A stretch of 8,434 bases of DNA, taken from NCBI GenBank assembly GCA_017468115.1, contig JAFUJS010000034.1:1-8434 (forward strand). The letters are read 5' to 3'. Shown in pieces: positions 1 through 6,472 of the stretch. The position numbers and the translations under genes are program-made. Every line of letters starts with the position of its first letter. Within the stretch, counting starts at the first letter, position 1. The notes beneath the pieces are model-generated. The model saw only the letters and a program-made list of their open reading frames with translations. It was not told the DNA's origin and searched no databases. Origin of the DNA: Clostridia bacterium. Its GTDB lineage: Bacteria > Bacillota_A > Clostridia > Oscillospirales > CAG-272.

Positions 1-100
1 CCGCAGGACCCATTTATGGGTAGTAAGTAACAAATGCAGGGCTGGCAGGCCAATTCTAGACGCACTTGTGCGTAGCCAGTAGTGTTTAGGGCTATGCCCG
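1..100. repeat. Palindrome-rich non-coding stretch, possible dispersed repeat
   Basis: No gene is visible here. The stretch contains three clear inverted repeats: ACCCAT/ATGGGT at 8-21 (loop TT), ACGCAC/GTGCGT at 60-73 (loop TT) and GGGC/GCCC at 89-99 (loop TAT). Both strands carry only short, unconvincing open frames. The density of short palindromes just downstream of a gene terminator resembles the dispersed intergenic repeats of gut Clostridia. That reading is an inference, because only one copy is in the window. The element may continue past the left edge. Confidence 0.4.
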
Positions 101-130
101 AAAATGAAATACCACCCGCTAGGCGGGTGG
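101..130 (-). terminator. Intrinsic terminator of the ZIP transporter gene
   Basis: A perfect 8-bp GC-rich stem, CCACCCGC (112-119) with GCGGGTGG (123-130), closes a TAG loop. On the minus strand it is followed by a T-rich tail (TATTTCATTTT, reverse complement of 101-111). It begins 8 bp past the stop codon of the transporter. The plus-strand side is AT-rich but has no good T-run, so the minus strand is the likely direction. Confidence 0.75.
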
Positions 131-137
131 ATATTTA

Positions 138-881
138 TTATAAAATCACATCAAAAATCAGCATAACCGAAAAGCCTACAAGTAAAGCATAGGTTGCCAC
201 ACGCTCGTTTCCGTGGGAGTGAGTTTCCGGTATCATTTCATCACTAATCAGATAGAGCATAGTACCACCTGCAAAGGCAAGGGCAAATGGCAGAATCACC
301 GACGAAACCGAAACGGCAAAATACCCAAGCATAGTGCCCACAATCTCAATAACACCTGTAAGAAACGCAATTCCAAGCGCTCTTAGCTTACTATACCCAC
401 AACTGAGCATAGGCGGAATAACAATCATACCCTCAGGCACATTTTGTAGCGCAATTCCCACCGCCACAGTCAGCGCCTGCCCCACGTCGTCCGTGCCAAA
501 GGCAACACCGGTTGCAATCCCCTCAGGCAGGTTGTGTATGGCTATTGCCAAAACAAACAAAATAGCCCTGCTTTTCTCATGCTCTCCCTCGCTCCGCTTG
601 CTTAAAAGCTCACTGGCACGTGGTATTAGCTTATCAAGCATATCAAGGACAAATGCACCGCACAAAATACCCAAAATAGTAATGGGAAGCCTGTAACTGC
701 CACCCAGCTCCAGCGAGGGCAAAATAAGCCCCGTAACCGAGGAAAGCAGCATAACTCCCGCCGCAAAGGAAAGAATAGCATCATTAAATTTATGAGAGGA
801 TTTATTAGCAAAAAATCCGATAATTCCACCAATAATCGTGGCAGAGCCAACACCCAGGGCTGTCAAAAATACAATTTCCAT
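138..881 (-). CDS. ZIP-family divalent metal transporter (GufA/ZupT-like)
   Basis: This 247-residue integral membrane protein probably carries Zn2+ or another divalent metal (Fe, Mn) into the cytoplasm across the cell membrane. About eight hydrophobic segments are visible. The two hallmark metal-site helices are present: HNLPEGIATG with His116, Asn117 and Glu120, and QNVPEG with Gln146, Asn147 and Glu150. Gln in place of His at the start of the second motif is usual in the GufA-like bacterial branch. The loop before the first motif (about 94-104) is rich in charged residues and His. The length is normal for the family. The start is supported by GAGG (887-890 on the complement) 5 nt from ATG. 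The gene is monocistronic, divergent from the Nudix operon, and followed by a terminator. No metal-repressor box was recognised upstream. Family is secure; the metal is not determinable. Confidence 0.9.
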   Translation of the reverse strand: MEIVFLTALGVGSATIIGGIIGFFANKSSHKFNDAILSFAAGVMLLSSVTGLILPSLELGGSYRLPITILGILCGAFVLDMLDKLIPRASELLSKRSEGEHEKSRAILFVLAIAIHNLPEGIATGVAFGTDDVGQALTVAVGIALQNVPEGMIVIPPMLSCGYSKLRALGIAFLTGVIEIVGTMLGYFAVSVSSVILPFALAFAGGTMLYLISDEMIPETHSHGNERVATYALLVGFSVMLIFDVIL

Positions 882-935
882 AAATACCTCAAATCAAAAA
901 GTCCTAATAACATCATATGCAACCTTATTTTATAG

Positions 936-964
936 TTGAAAATAAAGACTTTATATGTTAAAAT
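936..964 (+). promoter_or_regulatory. Candidate sigma-A promoter of the Nudix operon
   Basis: TTGAAA (936-941) and TAAAAT (959-964) are separated by 17 bp, each 5 of 6 matches to consensus. Transcription would start near 971, giving a leader of about 30 nt before the Nudix start codon. This is the best promoter-like sequence on the plus strand in the 118-bp divergent intergenic region. The surrounding DNA is very AT-rich, so chance matches are possible. Confidence 0.5.
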
Positions 965-999
965 TATATTATGTTCATCAGGCATAAGAGAGGTATTCA

Positions 1000-1464
1000 A
1001 TGAAGAACACAACACTTTGCTACATAGAAAAAGACAATAAATACCTAATGCTTCATCGCACCAAAAAGAAAAACGACCCAAACGAAAGCAAATATATAGG
1101 CATCGGTGGGCATTTAGAGGAAAAGGAAAGCCCCCTTGATTGCGTAATAAGAGAAGCAATGGAGGAAACAGGGCTTTGCCTGAATAACCCCGACTACTGT
1201 GGCATTGTTACCTTCGTTTCCGATAAATACGAAACAGAGCAAATGCACCTTTTTACCTGCACAGATTTTTCCGGTACACTTACCGAGTGTAACGAGGGGG
1301 AGCTTTTGTGGGTGGAAAAAAGCAAGCTGAAATCCTTGCCAATGTGGCAGGGCGATATTATTTTCCTTAATCTGCTCCAAGAAAATGCGCCGTTTTTTTC
1401 ACTAAAGCTTTGCTACGAGGGGGACAGCCTTGTATCTGCCCACCTAAACGGAAAGAGGCTGTAA
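1000..1464 (+). CDS. Nudix hydrolase, MutT / 8-oxo-dGTP diphosphatase-like
   Basis: This 154-residue cytoplasmic enzyme should hydrolyse a nucleoside diphosphate linked to another moiety, as in removal of oxidised dNTPs. A complete Nudix box (GX5EX7REUXEEXGU) spans residues 37-59: Gly37, Glu43, then REAMEETGL with Arg51, Glu52, Glu55 and Glu56 as the Mg2+-binding and catalytic core. The N-terminal strand with LMLHRTKKKNDP is typical of MutT-like members. The start at 1000 follows GAGAGG (988-993) by 6 nt. It is the first gene of a four-gene operon; its TAA shares one base with the ATG of the DUF523 gene. The fold and general reaction are secure. The substrate is inferred only from overall resemblance to Firmicute 8-oxo-dGTP diphosphatases, so it could be another Nudix type. 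Confidence 0.9.
   Translation: MKNTTLCYIEKDNKYLMLHRTKKKNDPNESKYIGIGGHLEEKESPLDCVIREAMEETGLCLNNPDYCGIVTFVSDKYETEQMHLFTCTDFSGTLTECNEGELLWVEKSKLKSLPMWQGDIIFLNLLQENAPFFSLKLCYEGDSLVSAHLNGKRL
1455..1458 (+). promoter_or_regulatory. Ribosome binding site setting the DUF523 start
   Basis: GAGG lies 5 nt before the ATG at 1464, inside the last codons of the Nudix gene. It supports starting the DUF523 protein there rather than at an in-frame ATG at 1410. The upstream start would add 18 residues unlike the family, which begins right before the CLLG motif. Confidence 0.7.
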
Positions 1465-1910
1465 TGGAAAAAATTTTGGTAAGCGCCTGCCTTCTTGGCA
1501 CACCCTGTCGTTACGATGGCGCATCAAAGCCCGATAAGGCGGTTATTTCTCTTGAAAACAAATATTTGCTTGTACCAATCTGTCCGGAGTGCTTGGGTGG
1601 CTTAAAAACCCCTAGAATCCCCTCTGAAATCAGAGGCGACAGAGTAATTCGCAAGGACGGCATAGACGTTACTGCCGAATATAACAAGGGCACTATGGCA
1701 GTGTTGGAAATTGCAAGACAGGAAAACATAAAAATAGCAGTTCTGAAATCAAAAAGCCCCGCATGCGGCAAGGGCAGGGTATATGACGGCACCTTTACCA
1801 AAACCCTAACCAATTCAAACGGCATTTTGGCTGACCTGCTGATAAAAAACGGAATTAAAGTAATTGACGAAAGCGAGCTAAATATATTAAATGAAGATAA
1901 TTGCAAGTGA
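1464..1910 (+). CDS. DUF523 protein, TudS-like (putative Fe-S thiouracil desulfurase)
   Basis: The 148-residue protein is a short, single-domain DUF523 member. Motifs in order are SACLLGTPCRYDG (residues 7-19), CPECLGGLKTPRIPSE (40-55) and KSKSPACG (95-102). Cysteines 9, 15, 40, 43 and 101 sit at or near conserved positions. Short DUF523 proteins include TudS, which uses a [4Fe-4S] cluster held by three cysteines to desulfurate 2-thiouracil; Cys9, Cys40 or Cys43, and Cys101 are the candidate ligands here. Glu42 and Ser98 match positions thought to act in catalysis. The gene overlaps the Nudix stop by one base and the following HAD gene by 20 bases, so translation is probably coupled. Family is secure; the desulfurase activity is extrapolated from the family. 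Confidence 0.85.
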   Translation: MEKILVSACLLGTPCRYDGASKPDKAVISLENKYLLVPICPECLGGLKTPRIPSEIRGDRVIRKDGIDVTAEYNKGTMAVLEIARQENIKIAVLKSKSPACGKGRVYDGTFTKTLTNSNGILADLLIKNGIKVIDESELNILNEDNCK

Positions 1911-2628
1911 TTATGACGGCACCCTTAAGCATAACGGCATTAGCGATGCTGACAGGGATGCTATAACAAAATTCAGAAAAGAAGGCAACAAATTCGGCAT
2001 AGTTACAGGCAGATGCACCGAGCAGGCACTGTGGGTTATGTACGACCTGAAAAAAGCACAGCTTGAGGTGGATTTTATTATCTGCTGTACAGGTGCTGTT
2101 ATACTAAATTCCGACGGCACCATACGCCAAAAGAAAACCGCCAAGGTAACAAATGAGCTGAAAAAGCTCACCGACAAGGCACAGGAGCTTGAGGTAAGGT
2201 CAATGAACATAAATAATTGCCTTAAAGCAACCTTCCTCGACCCACAGAACAAAATCCCTCTTAACCTTGAGGAAATAGGCGAGCTTACTCAAATAAATTC
2301 CTGGTTTGAAAGCGAGGACAATGCAAGGGAATTTTGCAGTTATGTTAACGAAAATCTTGGCAACCTGTTAAATGCCTTCCAAAACGGCGGTAGTGTAGAT
2401 ATTCCCCCTGCCGGTGTTTCCAAGGTAACAGGCGTTTACGACTACGCAGGCGCCTTCGACAGCCCCGAAATATATGCCGTAGGCGACAACACCAACGACA
2501 TTCCTATGCTAAAGGAATTTGAGGGCTATGCGGTTTCAAACGCAAGGGAACAGGTCAAGGCAGTTGCCAAGCACCAATGCGACCGCATTGCAGATATGAT
2601 AGAGGAAATAATGAAAGGAAGTAACTGA
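1891..2628 (+). CDS. Cof-type HAD-superfamily phosphatase
   Basis: This 245-residue cytoplasmic phosphohydrolase has all four HAD motifs: DYDGT with nucleophile Asp7 and acid/base Asp9, Thr39 in VTGR, Lys178 in VSKVTG, and GDNTNDIPML with Asp199 and Asp203 binding Mg2+. The region about 80-165 is a C2-type cap, as in Cof/YbiV-like sugar or nucleotide phosphatases, although the protein is somewhat shorter than the usual 260-280 residues. The start lies 20 nt inside the DUF523 gene in another frame. It is required because motif I starts at residue 5. No strong ribosome binding site is near this ATG (GCGAG is about 14 nt away), so translation may depend on the upstream gene. Substrate unknown; context hints at a phosphorylated nucleoside or sugar. 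Confidence 0.88.
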   Translation: MKIIASDYDGTLKHNGISDADRDAITKFRKEGNKFGIVTGRCTEQALWVMYDLKKAQLEVDFIICCTGAVILNSDGTIRQKKTAKVTNELKKLTDKAQELEVRSMNINNCLKATFLDPQNKIPLNLEEIGELTQINSWFESEDNAREFCSYVNENLGNLLNAFQNGGSVDIPPAGVSKVTGVYDYAGAFDSPEIYAVGDNTNDIPMLKEFEGYAVSNAREQVKAVAKHQCDRIADMIEEIMKGSN

Positions 2629-2629
2629 T

Positions 2630-3229
2630 ATGAACTCCAGAGACAGATTTATTGAAATTTTCAAAACAAAGATTAAAAGAGAAGGCGCAGACAGGCTCCT
2701 TGAATTTATAATGTCCCCATCCTCTGACTTTTTTACAGCTCCGGCAAGCGCAAGATATCACAGCGCCTACGAGGGCGGACTTTGCGACCACTCCCTCAAT
2801 GTTTACGATTGCCTGTGCGCATATCTGGACAGACCCGTTGCAAAGGAAAAATATGGTCTTAATTACAGCGAGGAATCAATTGCAATCGTTTCCTTGCTCC
2901 ACGACCTTTGCAAGATGAATGTTTATAAAATCAGCTACCGCAACGCAAAGAACGAGCAGGGACAATGGGAAAAGGTTCCATACTTCGAGTACGACGACGC
3001 CCTTCCATACGGTCACGGCGAGAAAAGCGTATATATGATAACCCCATTTATGAAGCTGACAAGAGAAGAGGCATTTGCAATAAGATACCATATGGGCTTT
3101 TCAAATGTTGACTCTCAAATCGCCATAAACGCAGTAGGCAAGGCATTTGAAATGTTCCCATTGGCATTTGCCCTCTCCACAGCGGATATGGAAGCTACAT
3201 ACTATCTGGAAACCGAAAAGAAGAAATAA
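2630..3229 (+). CDS. HD-domain metal-dependent phosphohydrolase
   Basis: The 199-residue protein is a stand-alone HD domain. Likely metal ligands are His54 (in HSAYEGGLCDHSLNVY), His91-Asp92 (LLHDLCK), His129 (YGHGEKS), His154 (RYHMG) and Asp186 (ADMEATYY). The HSAYEGGL...HSLNV segment resembles the HD domain of YhaM-type 3'-5' exoribonucleases, but the N-terminal OB-fold of YhaM is absent. Candidate activities are nucleotidase, phosphodiesterase or exonuclease. It is the last gene of the Nudix operon: AAGGAAG (2615-2621) inside the end of the HAD gene precedes its ATG, one base separates the genes, and a terminator follows immediately. The family call is strong; the substrate is unknown. Confidence 0.82.
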   Translation: MNSRDRFIEIFKTKIKREGADRLLEFIMSPSSDFFTAPASARYHSAYEGGLCDHSLNVYDCLCAYLDRPVAKEKYGLNYSEESIAIVSLLHDLCKMNVYKISYRNAKNEQGQWEKVPYFEYDDALPYGHGEKSVYMITPFMKLTREEAFAIRYHMGFSNVDSQIAINAVGKAFEMFPLAFALSTADMEATYYLETEKKK

Positions 3230-3257
3230 AAAAAGGACTGCCAAGCAGTCCTTTTTT
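3228..3257. terminator. Bidirectional intrinsic terminator between convergent genes
   Basis: GGACTGC (3235-3241) pairs with GCAGTCC (3245-3251) around a CAA loop. Seven A on the left and six T on the right flank it, so it can terminate in both directions. It serves the HD-domain gene from the left, where the stop codon contributes to the A-run, and the lipoprotein gene ending at 3263 from the right. Confidence 0.9.
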
Positions 3258-3262
3258 CTTGC

Positions 3263-4684
3263 TTATTTATCCTCTGGAGCCTCGCCTCTTGCAATAACCT
3301 GGCTGATAGATTCATAGGTCCTATCAACCTTTTCAATAGTGCAGCTCTTTAAGAAGTGGTCCTCAACAAGGTCAAACAAAACATCCTCGTAAACATAAAG
3401 GTCGCCAAGGTTGTCAACAAACTCTGTTGCTGTGGTAAGAGCAGTGTCAGCATTCATAGAGGAATTTTGCATGTAGTAGTTTTTGTAGTAATCAATAAGA
3501 TACTCACGCTCACGCTTCAGCTCAGCATCTGACGGGTAAATGCTCTCAATCTGTGAAACAGTATAGTAAATCATTTCTGTCTTAAGATTTGACTTAACAT
3601 ATTCCTCACGGGTCATATCGTATTCCTCTTGTAAATACTTATCAAGAGTAATACCGTACTGTGTTTCAAAGGTAGACTCAATCTCTGAAAGCTCTGCCAT
3701 TGCTGTGTTGTATTCAGCTGCAGGATATTCAATAATCTTAACATCCTTATCAATTAAGTTCCAAACATAAGCAACAGCATATTGGTTTATTAGAGCCTCT
3801 TCAAATTCAGCCACAGTCTGATAGCCATGCTCTGCATAGTAGTATTTCTTAATAAATGCATCATCATAAACAGGCGCCACGTAAATATCGTTTACAGTAA
3901 CCTCAAACTTAACAGTCTTGCCCTTGAATGCATCGTCGCTATAATCCTCAGGGAAGGTCGCCTCAAAAAGCTTTTTGTTTTCCTTGCCAAGAAGCATGCC
4001 AACTAGTGCGTTTTCAAAATCGTCAATAGCAAGATGTGAGCCCACAAAGAATGCGGCAGAATCATTTTCGTCAAAAATGTCGTCCTCGCCCTTGTCGTTC
4101 TTTGCAATGTTTCCGCTTGCATCAAGGTTATAGCCCTTGTATGAAACAGTAACAATGTCGCCAAGGCCAACCTGTCTGTTCATAACCTTAACATCAATGA
4201 AAAGCTTAGCATCTCTGTATTCCTCAGCATAGAAATCGCCAAGGACAACATCGGTATAGTTCTTTGATACGATATCGCCGATATTTGCGCCGATAATAGT
4301 GTTTTCAATGATGTTACTGATAGAGCCTGCGCCTACATTCTTAAGCAGGTAATTGCTCTTTGAAATTTCCTCAATTTTAGCGCCTTGATTATATTTTATC
4401 TTGCCGTTTTCGTCCTGAAACTCATCAGCCCTGTAAACGTTAAGGTCAATATAAATGTCGTCGCCCTTCTTAACTGTGTATTCAGTAGCATATTCAATAA
4501 GCTGCTGGTCAATAGATGCCTGAAGCTCATCAAGATAGAACTTTACAGTAGTTGCCTTGTATTCAGGCAGTGTAACGTAGTCAACCATGTTATAGTCATA
4601 CTTTTTATCGCTCTTAAAGCAAGAGGTAAGTACGCCAAGCAGCATAATGCTGACAAGCGCTAGGCACAAAAGTCTTTTTTTCAT
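3263..4684 (-). CDS. Lipoprotein foldase with tandem FKBP-like domains, trigger-factor-like
   Basis: The 473-residue protein has a lipoprotein signal peptide (MKKR, hydrophobic stretch, LTSC lipobox with Cys22), so it is probably anchored outside the membrane. Residues about 172-270 form an FKBP-type peptidyl-prolyl isomerase domain as in trigger factor: GDIVTVSYKGYN, FFVGSHLAIDDFENALVGM, TFPEDY, and FKGKTVKFEVTVNDI. Residues about 70-170 look like a diverged second copy (KKGDDIYIDLNVY, VGAGSISNIIENTIIGANIGD, then a YAEEYRDAKLFIDVKVMN end). Residues about 271-450 are long, charged and helix-like, recalling the trigger-factor C-terminal chaperone domain. A role in folding exported proteins, analogous to PrsA, is inferred. 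The start overlaps the upstream membrane-protein stop as ATGA, with AAGGAAA just upstream. The first FKBP copy lacks clear active-site aromatics and may be structural only. Confidence 0.82.
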   Translation of the reverse strand: MKKRLLCLALVSIMLLGVLTSCFKSDKKYDYNMVDYVTLPEYKATTVKFYLDELQASIDQQLIEYATEYTVKKGDDIYIDLNVYRADEFQDENGKIKYNQGAKIEEISKSNYLLKNVGAGSISNIIENTIIGANIGDIVSKNYTDVVLGDFYAEEYRDAKLFIDVKVMNRQVGLGDIVTVSYKGYNLDASGNIAKNDKGEDDIFDENDSAAFFVGSHLAIDDFENALVGMLLGKENKKLFEATFPEDYSDDAFKGKTVKFEVTVNDIYVAPVYDDAFIKKYYYAEHGYQTVAEFEEALINQYAVAYVWNLIDKDVKIIEYPAAEYNTAMAELSEIESTFETQYGITLDKYLQEEYDMTREEYVKSNLKTEMIYYTVSQIESIYPSDAELKREREYLIDYYKNYYMQNSSMNADTALTTATEFVDNLGDLYVYEDVLFDLVEDHFLKSCTIEKVDRTYESISQVIARGEAPEDK

Positions 4685-5391
4685 TTTTCAGTTGTTTCCT
4701 TTTCTCCGAATTTGTAACAAATAATATAACCCAAAATATAAACACAATACTGAAGTAAAATGTAGAAAATAACGTACTCAAGAAGCGAGCCCATAATACT
4801 CCAGAAATCAGATTCATAGATATAGAAATTATTAGTAATCAAAAATGGCAAGATATTAAATCCAAGGTGTGAAATAATATTTACGCCAAACACAGAAAGA
4901 GTAGTAATAATCATACACCTGTGTATAGGATTCTTCCAGGAAATAAAGGAGCTGATTCTCCTTGCCCCGTCCTTTGTAAGCTTGTATGTAAGAAAAGCAA
5001 CAAGCAAAGCAGGTAAAAGCTGAGATACGATACAGCTGCCGATTGAAAGGTAAATTGTTGTCAAAACATTATTTACATCGGTAAGCTGCTCGGATACGCA
5101 AACACCGATAACCTGATAAAGCAGGGAAATGAACACAGAAATACCGAAAATGCCAATGGAATAAATTGCGTCCATAGCCTTGTATCTTGCATAAGCGTAA
5201 ATAATTATCGCATAGCCTGTGAACACAGCAAATAAGTCAAATACTCTCTTGGCATAATATGCAACGGTTTTTACCCACACGGGGTCTACTATGTAATTGT
5301 CTGCAAAATAGTAAAGAATAGAAAAAATAACAGACAAAAGCGCAGTAGAGGTAACCATAATCAGGGAAGTATATACAAAACTTTTCTTCAT
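4681..5391 (-). CDS. Six-helix integral membrane protein of unknown function
   Basis: The 236-residue product is mostly hydrophobic. About six membrane segments lie near residues 5-28, 46-68, 74-98, 108-138, 158-185 and 198-228. Short basic loops (KLTKDGARR, about 139-147) suggest a cytoplasmic side, and the tail GEKETTEK is charged. I do not recognise a family. An open frame continues 23 codons upstream, but the ATG at 5391 has a strong GGAGAGG site 4 nt before it, and the extra residues would overlap the promoter. Its stop overlaps the lipoprotein start as ATGA, so the two are co-translated. A functional link with the extracytoplasmic foldase, for instance as its client or partner, is a guess from this coupling. 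Confidence 0.75.
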   Translation of the reverse strand: MKKSFVYTSLIMVTSTALLSVIFSILYYFADNYIVDPVWVKTVAYYAKRVFDLFAVFTGYAIIIYAYARYKAMDAIYSIGIFGISVFISLLYQVIGVCVSEQLTDVNNVLTTIYLSIGSCIVSQLLPALLVAFLTYKLTKDGARRISSFISWKNPIHRCMIITTLSVFGVNIISHLGFNILPFLITNNFYIYESDFWSIMGSLLEYVIFYILLQYCVYILGYIICYKFGEKETTEK

Positions 5392-5395
5392 AAAG

Positions 5396-5402
5396 CCTCT
5401 CC
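5396..5402 (-). promoter_or_regulatory. Strong ribosome binding site fixing the membrane-protein start
   Basis: GGAGAGG on the minus strand lies 4 nt upstream of the ATG at 5391. It favours this start over the longer in-frame ATG at 5460, which has no such site. Confidence 0.75.
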
Positions 5403-5433
5403 AAAACATAATATAATACATTGTAACATAAAT

Positions 5434-5462
5434 ATTATAGAAAATAAAGTAGATTTTCAAAA
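5434..5462 (-). promoter_or_regulatory. Candidate promoter of the membrane protein-foldase pair
   Basis: A perfect -10 TATAAT (5434-5439, complement) lies 17 bp downstream of a weak -35 TTTTGA (5457-5462). Alternative registers TTTGAA or TTGAAA give shorter spacers. The start would fall near 5427, about 36 nt before the ATG. The region is AT-rich, so the -35 is uncertain. Confidence 0.45.
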
Positions 5463-5494
5463 ATTCAGTAAATTTTCACACAAGGAGAAAAAAT

Positions 5495-6406
5495 ATGGAC
5501 AAAAATACAGAGCCAACCTATGAAAAGCTAAGACAAGGGCTGGAGATGCTAGCCAAGGAAAACCAAATAGTAACCTACTCAAACTTGGGTCAAAGCCTTT
5601 TAGGCAGGGCAATACCGTTAATAACCCTGGGAGATAGGGATGCAAAAAAGTCTGTTTTATATGTAGCCACCCACCACGCAACAGAGGTGCTTTTAACAGG
5701 GGTGCTTCTTAGCTTCATAGAGGAGTATGTAAGCGCCTATAATGCCTACAAACAGCTGTTTTCAATCAATTTGAGATACCTTTACAAAATGCGAAGGATA
5801 CATATAATTCCTATGCTTAATCCTGATGGCGTGGAATATAGACAAGGTGGAGTTATGGATGATAATCCCCTAAAGGGCAGAGTAATTGCATACAACGGTG
5901 GCAGCGAGGATTTTTCTCTTTGGAGCTCCAATGCCAGAGGCGTTGATTTGAACCACAATTACGATGCAGGCTTTTTGGAATATAAGCAGCTTGAGAGGGA
6001 AAGGGGCATCATGCCGGGCAGAGGCAAATATAGCGGCGAGGAGCCTGAAAGCGAGCCGGAGACAAGCGCCCTCTGCGCCTTTATAAGACACAACCTTGAT
6101 AGCCTTGAGGGCGTCTTAACACTCCATTCACAGGGCGAAGAAATATACTACTCAAGTGGCTTAAAAATTCCTGAAAAATCAAAGCACATAGCAAAAATAA
6201 TTTCAAGAATGACAGGCTACGCCCTAAGCACCCCCGAGGACACCGCCTGCTATGGCGGACTTACAGATTGGCTGATAGAGAAATACGACCTGCCCGCCTT
6301 TACGCTGGAGTGTGGCAAGGGTCAAAACCCACTCCCGCCGAGCCAAGCCTTTGAAATATATTCAAGGCTTAGGGAGCTGCTGTTTACTTTTCCTATTTTA
6401 TTCTGA
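5495..6406 (+). CDS. M14-family zinc peptidase, gamma-D-glutamyl-diamino-acid endopeptidase-like
   Basis: The 303-residue enzyme has the M14 carboxypeptidase catalytic set. Zinc ligands are His61 and Glu64 (HHATE) and His211 (TLHSQGEEIYY). Substrate carboxylate binding is suggested by Asn146 and Arg148 in the NARGVDLNHNYD segment, and the general base is Glu272 in FTLECGKG. LNPDGVE (108-114) and GGLTDWL (254-260) are typical of the bacterial branch that cleaves the gamma-D-Glu to diaminopimelate bond in cell-wall peptides. The N-terminus is hydrophilic with no signal peptide or LysM domain, so a cytoplasmic role in recycling murein peptides is plausible. The start follows AAGGAGA (5482-5488). 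It is divergent from the membrane-protein gene. Family is secure; the cell-wall substrate is inferred from resemblance. Confidence 0.85.
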   Translation: MDKNTEPTYEKLRQGLEMLAKENQIVTYSNLGQSLLGRAIPLITLGDRDAKKSVLYVATHHATEVLLTGVLLSFIEEYVSAYNAYKQLFSINLRYLYKMRRIHIIPMLNPDGVEYRQGGVMDDNPLKGRVIAYNGGSEDFSLWSSNARGVDLNHNYDAGFLEYKQLERERGIMPGRGKYSGEEPESEPETSALCAFIRHNLDSLEGVLTLHSQGEEIYYSSGLKIPEKSKHIAKIISRMTGYALSTPEDTACYGGLTDWLIEKYDLPAFTLECGKGQNPLPPSQAFEIYSRLRELLFTFPILF

Positions 6407-6413
6407 AAAACTA

Positions 6414-6441
6414 TTGAAAAATTCTATAAGTGTGATAAAAT
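6414..6441 (+). promoter_or_regulatory. Extended -10 promoter of the SGNH hydrolase pair
   Basis: TTGAAA (6414-6419) lies 16 bp upstream of TAAAAT (6436-6441), and TG at 6433-6434 gives an extended -10. The start would be near 6448, about 25 nt before the first ATG. It begins 8 nt after the peptidase stop codon, with no terminator between, so read-through may also occur. Confidence 0.6.
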
Positions 6442-6472
6442 TAAAGTATCAAAACAAACGAGGTACAAAGCA

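Noticed and set aside
912..941. Possible ZIP gene promoter on the minus strand, TTTCAA and TATGAT
   Set aside because: The -35 matches only three of six positions with an 18-bp spacer in very AT-rich DNA; not strong enough to annotate.
1410..1463. Upstream in-frame start that would lengthen the DUF523 protein by 18 residues
   Set aside because: The extension overlaps the Nudix gene and is unlike the family; the ATG at 1464 has GAGG 5 nt away and starts just before the conserved motif.
5421..5450. Promoter for the M14 peptidase, TTGTAA with TAAAGT
   Set aside because: The spacer is 18 bp and the -10 matches four of six; plausible but too weak to list.
5392..5460. N-terminal extension of the six-helix membrane protein
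   Set aside because: It would cover the likely promoter and has no ribosome binding site, whereas the ATG at 5391 has GGAGAGG.
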